A stretch of 64,000 nt of DNA from Stropharia rugosoannulata (taxonomy: Eukaryota > Basidiomycota > Agaricomycetes > Agaricales > Strophariaceae). Positions within the stretch are counted from its first letter, which is position 1. Each line of letters begins with the position of its first letter. Where the stretch lies: assembly GCA_028532985.1 (NCBI GenBank), contig JANCIK010000008.1, positions 1,860,001-1,924,000 of the forward strand. The letters are read 5' to 3'. Positions 57,578-64,000 of this stretch are shown here, piece by piece. The position numbers were made by a program, and so were the translations under genes. Under the pieces are notes generated by a model. That model saw only the letters and a program-made list of their open reading frames with translations. It had not been told where the DNA came from and made no database searches.

Positions 57578-60500
57578 TTAGTCCAGTGCCCCATTCCCAT
57601 TGCAATAGTCTACGTTGCCAACACCAGGATTGCCAGCCCACTATATGAACCCGTTAATATCATTTTTGTCAAAGAAGATATCCTGCTTACAACTGGGAAT
57701 GGCTTTCCATTTCCTGACGCGCCGAAGACAGCAAAAGAAAGGATGAAAATCATAACTTGTGCACCGCCGTCTAGAGCACCGCCCAAAATATAGTTATACT
57801 TCTTGTACCACCCAGGATGATATTGCCTCAGCCAAAGCTGCGAGAGGAGTCCGACGATAATACTCGACGTGACAGTGGAGTTGACACCAGCAGAAAGGAA
57901 TGCAGTTCCCTACAGGGGTCAGTCTACATGTATAATTCGCGCATATATTTGAACCTTACCTGATAAATAATAGGTAGAAGCACGCTGTCAACTTGTACGG
58001 GGCCAATCTTAGGCCAGCGCTAGACATAATGGTGTTATTAGCAACTTGCGTGTGTTAAATCGAAGCGCCTACCTTGTGAATGAGCCACTGGATCACAGTC
58101 GGAACCATTCCAAATATAAGAGCCATGGGAATGGTCCAATAAGGGCCGTTGAATCCATATAATTCCTTAGCCAGAGACCACGTTACGGCGGCGCTGTTCT
58201 GACTCTGCGGAACCTGTCCGCTCCATACGTTTGTACCTACGGGGTCAAGTAATATTTCCCGTTGAGCGTCCACGACAGATACCATGATCACTGATAAGTT
58301 TAAAATTAGTACAGCACATATGTTGTGAAGATCGGCGGGCATTTACCGTAATTAACCACAGCGCCTACAGCAATGTCAGCGTTATGAAGAGTCCAGCAAT
58401 TCAGTGGAAACTAACCAAGGATGGTACCCCAAACTTGCGTTAAAAACATGACTCTGGGAGGAATCTTGAGGTATTGTCCCATTTTGAGGTCTGACGCCAG
58501 GGCGATTGATGTCGCTACGACGTCGTGACTCCACATAGAGAACTAATCAAGGCAATTTAAGCTGTATAGAAGAAAGGTCAATTATATGATACTCACATAG
58601 AGATTGGCTACCGGCCGTCCTGGATTGATAGCTCCAGCGATCATTTTCATCAACTGCTCAGTGCCAACGCCACTACCCATTCGAGCAAACAGCAATGTCG
58701 AGAATGGCTGTACTTTTTTCAGCGTCATATAAATGTGACAATAACAACTGCTCGTACTGTAATAAATGTCCCAATAAATAATGCGACAAGGAATGACCAC
58801 CATGGTAGAGTAGTCTGTCCTTTGAACACAACAATCAAACCTGTTTGATTTGCCACATTCAAGACGTCTTTCAATAATAAATATAGCAAAAGATCTTACC
58901 AGCAAAAAACGCAAGTAGAATAAGTGCGGCGTACCAGTGCCATGGCGCCTCACGATATTTCTTCATCGCCTACATAGAAGAAGTAGACTGGTCAGGCAGC
59001 GCCTCTCAATTTGGAAAGAGCCATACCTGATAGTGCGGGTCGGGCTGGTTTCTGTTATACGCGAGTCTGAACGAGTCCAGCGCATATGGGCCCCAGAAAA
59101 GCAATACATGCGCTATGAGGCCGCCGATCTACGTCCGATCAATTACAGATAAGATTCCATGCTTATAAGCACACGTACAGCCAAATTGGACACGAGGTTC
59201 GACCAGGCGTTCGACCCTGTGAGCGCCGGCAGTCCAACTTCTTCCAGAGCAGTCTGATTGAGCTTGAAGTCTGTCCCAAATACGGCTGACTGCTGATAGA
59301 TAGAACCATTCGAGGAAAAGATGGAGGTCGACAGCATGGGGAATGCCAATGACTGTGCGATTGTGAGATTGAGCAGGCGGAATGTCGTAGTCATGGCACT
59401 TACATTCCATGTATTCGTATAGTATATCACCATAATTATAACGTAACACAGAGCATATCCAAACCACGAATTAGCTTGTTGGATAAGAGGTAAACTCATA
59501 TATCTGTACGACGATGGGACACGTCAGAAATTGCAAGGGTACGAAGAAAAAAGCCACTTACATAGAGCCAATATATTGCCAGTCGAATGAAATCGATAAA
59601 AGCCCTAATCCCTCATTACCGTCCGATCCTCCGAAAAGATTTGTGATAATGTTGACAGTATTTGAGGATGCTTTTTGAGTAGCGAGACAAACAATGTTGA
59701 TGCCGTTTAGCAGCGGAAAGATATACGATGGGATGACTTCAAAGCAGAACATGCCGGCAAAGGCTGTCCAGAAGAGCTTGAGACGTTTCGCGTTACCAGC
59801 GGTGTTGAAGTGCAAAACTAATACCGAATAGGTAATCAACATGATTTTATTGTGTAATTCAATGAAAGACATACCTTGGAAAACAGAAACAGTTGGAAGA
59901 TTCTAACAACGGTCGACAGTCTATCAGAAGGGTTTTCTTCGTAGTCAATAAGCTAATTACCGTCCAGTAGACCATCTCAGCTGGATACACCGTCAGTGGG
60001 CGCAGCAGCCCGACGAGCCCATATCTGTAACAAAGGTTAGTACTTGCAGGGATGATTTCATTTACGAACCGTCCAGACTAACCCAAAGCATGCCGTAGAG
60101 AAGGTAGCCAATACAGCCGTCGTCGCCCCCACATTGGTGGCGTAATAGAGCTGAAACAAGGCGTTGGCGTCATTTTACAATTTGCATTGTGGCACCGAAC
60201 AGAAGCCAGGCGCTTACCTTCTGTACGGCGAAGTTCTGCACCGCGGAGCTTCCGTTTGCAGCTGTGGTGGCGACCAGCGTGGCGACGACATGCTGCACAT
60301 GGGGTGGGGGGACGCATCAGCCGAGCTAGAACCCCTCTTCCCAGCCCTCCGAATTGTAAATTACGCACCTCTTTCAGGGTGAATGGGCCCGGGTTGACGA
60401 AGTGCACAATGTGGGCGAAGCGCGAGAAGCGCGTCCCCTCCACCCACTCGCGCCGCGGGAGGATGCGCGCCCACGCGTTCCCGAAGGTATACACGAGCAG

Positions 60501-61042
60501 CAGGAGGAACACAGAAGACACCGACGCCTGGACCGGCTTGAACAGGTAGATCTGCACATGGACGCACGAGCCAAAAATAACACACGTCAGCAAAAGAAAC
60601 GCTCATTGCCACCGCGGCGCCAGTCTGGGAGCGGGTGTCCCCTGGGAGGGAGTGCGCGATATACGCCGTATCGGCGCGGCCCATATTAGGCACGACGTTG
60701 ACGTCGGAGGACACCCACCTGAGATAGCGCAGCGCCCATAGCTGCAAACATCGAGCCGAGGATCATAGATCGGAACGTGAGGGCATCGTCCCCGTCGTCG
60801 CGCAAGTCGACTGCGAAGCGCGAGACGTCCTTGCCCGTGGTAATAACAGGCTCGCCGTTGCGGTATGTCGGCTTGTCGTCGTCCTTATCGCCTGCACTAC
60901 CCGACAATATCGACGCGGACGCCTGCTCATCTGCAATCTCGACACTGTCCTTTTCCTTGGACGGCAGGTCCGATTCCAAAGTGGGCAGCTGACCGAGCGT
61001 CGGGAGCGCCTCGATTTCAGTACCGAAGCTCGATTTCTCCAT
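57578..61042 (-). CDS. OPT-family oligopeptide transporter 2
   Basis: Start MEKSSFGTEIEALPTL at 61042; stop at 57578. Over fifteen exons. Landmarks: ALTFRSMILGSMFAAMGAALSQ, IYLFKPVQASVSSVFLLLLVYTFG, VNPGPFTLKEHVVATLVATTAAN, LYYATNVGATTAVLATFSTACFG, YGLVGLLRPLTVYPAEMVYW, VLHFNTAGNAKRLKLFW, IPSYIFPLLNGINIVCL, DGNEGLGLLSISFDW, GQTTLPWWSFLVALFIGTFITP, MWSHDVVATSIALASDLKMG, NGPYWTIPMALIFGMVP and GALDGGAQVMIFILSFAVFGASG. The NPGPF..KEH and C-terminal DGG...ILSFAVFGASG signatures are intact. Import of tri- to pentapeptides is the family role. The C-terminal WWGN of OPT1 is replaced by WAGNPGVGNVDYCNG here. Confidence 0.9.
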
Positions 61043-61798
61043 GGCTGGACGGAGGGGGCGACTACAGGAAGGAGAATTCAGCGCCTTGCTATCAGATACA
61101 GAGTTACCCACCAGGACTTTATATCTCCAGCGCATTACATCTTAAGAAGGCGTTCTTCGGGTTGACAGGGAACCATATGGTACCAATACGGAATTGCATT
61201 CGTAGATTCGCTACAAGGGGTGTCTGCGAATCCCACAGTAACATTAAAAATGGTTGGCCCTTACACGTTAGAAGGTCCGATGGCGTTCTGCACACGAGGG
61301 TCGTAGTACGAGAATTGCGTATCGGGGTGGCGTGCTCGTAGCACAAAGTTCCGCCAACGACCAAGTTGCCGTAATTTTTTTAGACGTGGCCATATGTTTT
61401 TGCACGGTTCACATTGACTGAAACGATGCCCCGACTAAGATAATGCTGATGTTGTTTGATTTGAATTTGGTAAATGAGAATCCTACGTCTCCCACACTGT
61501 TATCCTACGAGAAAGACGTTGAATATATCCGCAGTTTAGTCCCAGAAAAGCCGTGCTAGCGAGCCTATTAAAGCTAGCTGGACCACGCCCACATGGACGA
61601 TTAGCCGCCTTCAAGCCGATGAACAGTCAACAGGACAGTATACGGGGTAGCGAGATGAAAGATGCTCCCAGAGGTACCTGCATTCAGAACTCAGCATTTA
61701 TTTTAGGAAACCTATACGGTTTGACATGACGTGCTTCCGAGTTGTGAAGAGATAAGATAAAACAGAACAAAATGTAAACGAGGGAAAAAAGAGACAAA
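61043..61798. other. Intergenic region upstream of OPT2 and downstream of SEC23
   Basis: Holds the OPT2 promoter and the SEC23 3' flank. Short frames have no family resemblance. Confidence 0.5.

Positions 61799-64000
<2,202 letters not shown>

Overview
The window is nuclear DNA of a filamentous basidiomycete, most likely an agaricomycete. Genes carry many short GT-AG introns (about 50-60 nt), and the families are typical of that group: DUF6533 seven-helix proteins, a DUF6535 membrane protein, F-box proteins, OPT oligopeptide transporters and a Ty3/gypsy-type Gag. All exon models here were read by eye from splice sites and family conservation. No tRNA, rRNA or CRISPR array was found.

Left part (1-17 kb) is accessory-looking. 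In order it holds a seven-helix membrane protein (minus), a RidA-type imine deaminase, a UstYa-like (DUF3328) oxidase-family protein with both HxxHC motifs, a 3.27 kb LTR element that carries only gag and has LTRs that look identical, a secreted repeat precursor with seven Kex2-type dibasic repeats (core LGAFG), a GC-rich tract with degenerate repeats of about 185 bp, and two tandem DUF6533 seven-helix genes. The repeat precursor and the UstYa-like gene together look like the minimal core of a fungal Kex2-processed RiPP (dikaritin-like) locus, recently split by the retroelement. This is the main candidate for an undescribed system.

Middle part (17-36 kb): a membrane-anchored fatty-aldehyde-dehydrogenase type ALDH, another seven-helix protein, an apparently N-terminally truncated Asn-glycosylation-rich gene, a small CsbD-like hydrophilic protein, an OPT oligopeptide transporter, a secreted DUF3455 protein and signal peptidase subunit SPC2.

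Right part (36-64 kb): an F-box protein, a DUF6535 protein, a p24 cargo receptor (Erv25 type), a small gene with many tiny exons, a secreted GH53 endo-galactanase, a low-complexity nuclear-type protein, a RING-H2 protein, a putative mitochondrial protein of unknown function, a broken F-box gene, a second OPT transporter and the COPII coat gene SEC23, whose 5' end runs off the window. SPC2, the p24 protein and SEC23 are all early-secretory-pathway housekeeping genes; there is no evidence that they are functionally tied to the accessory genes on the left.
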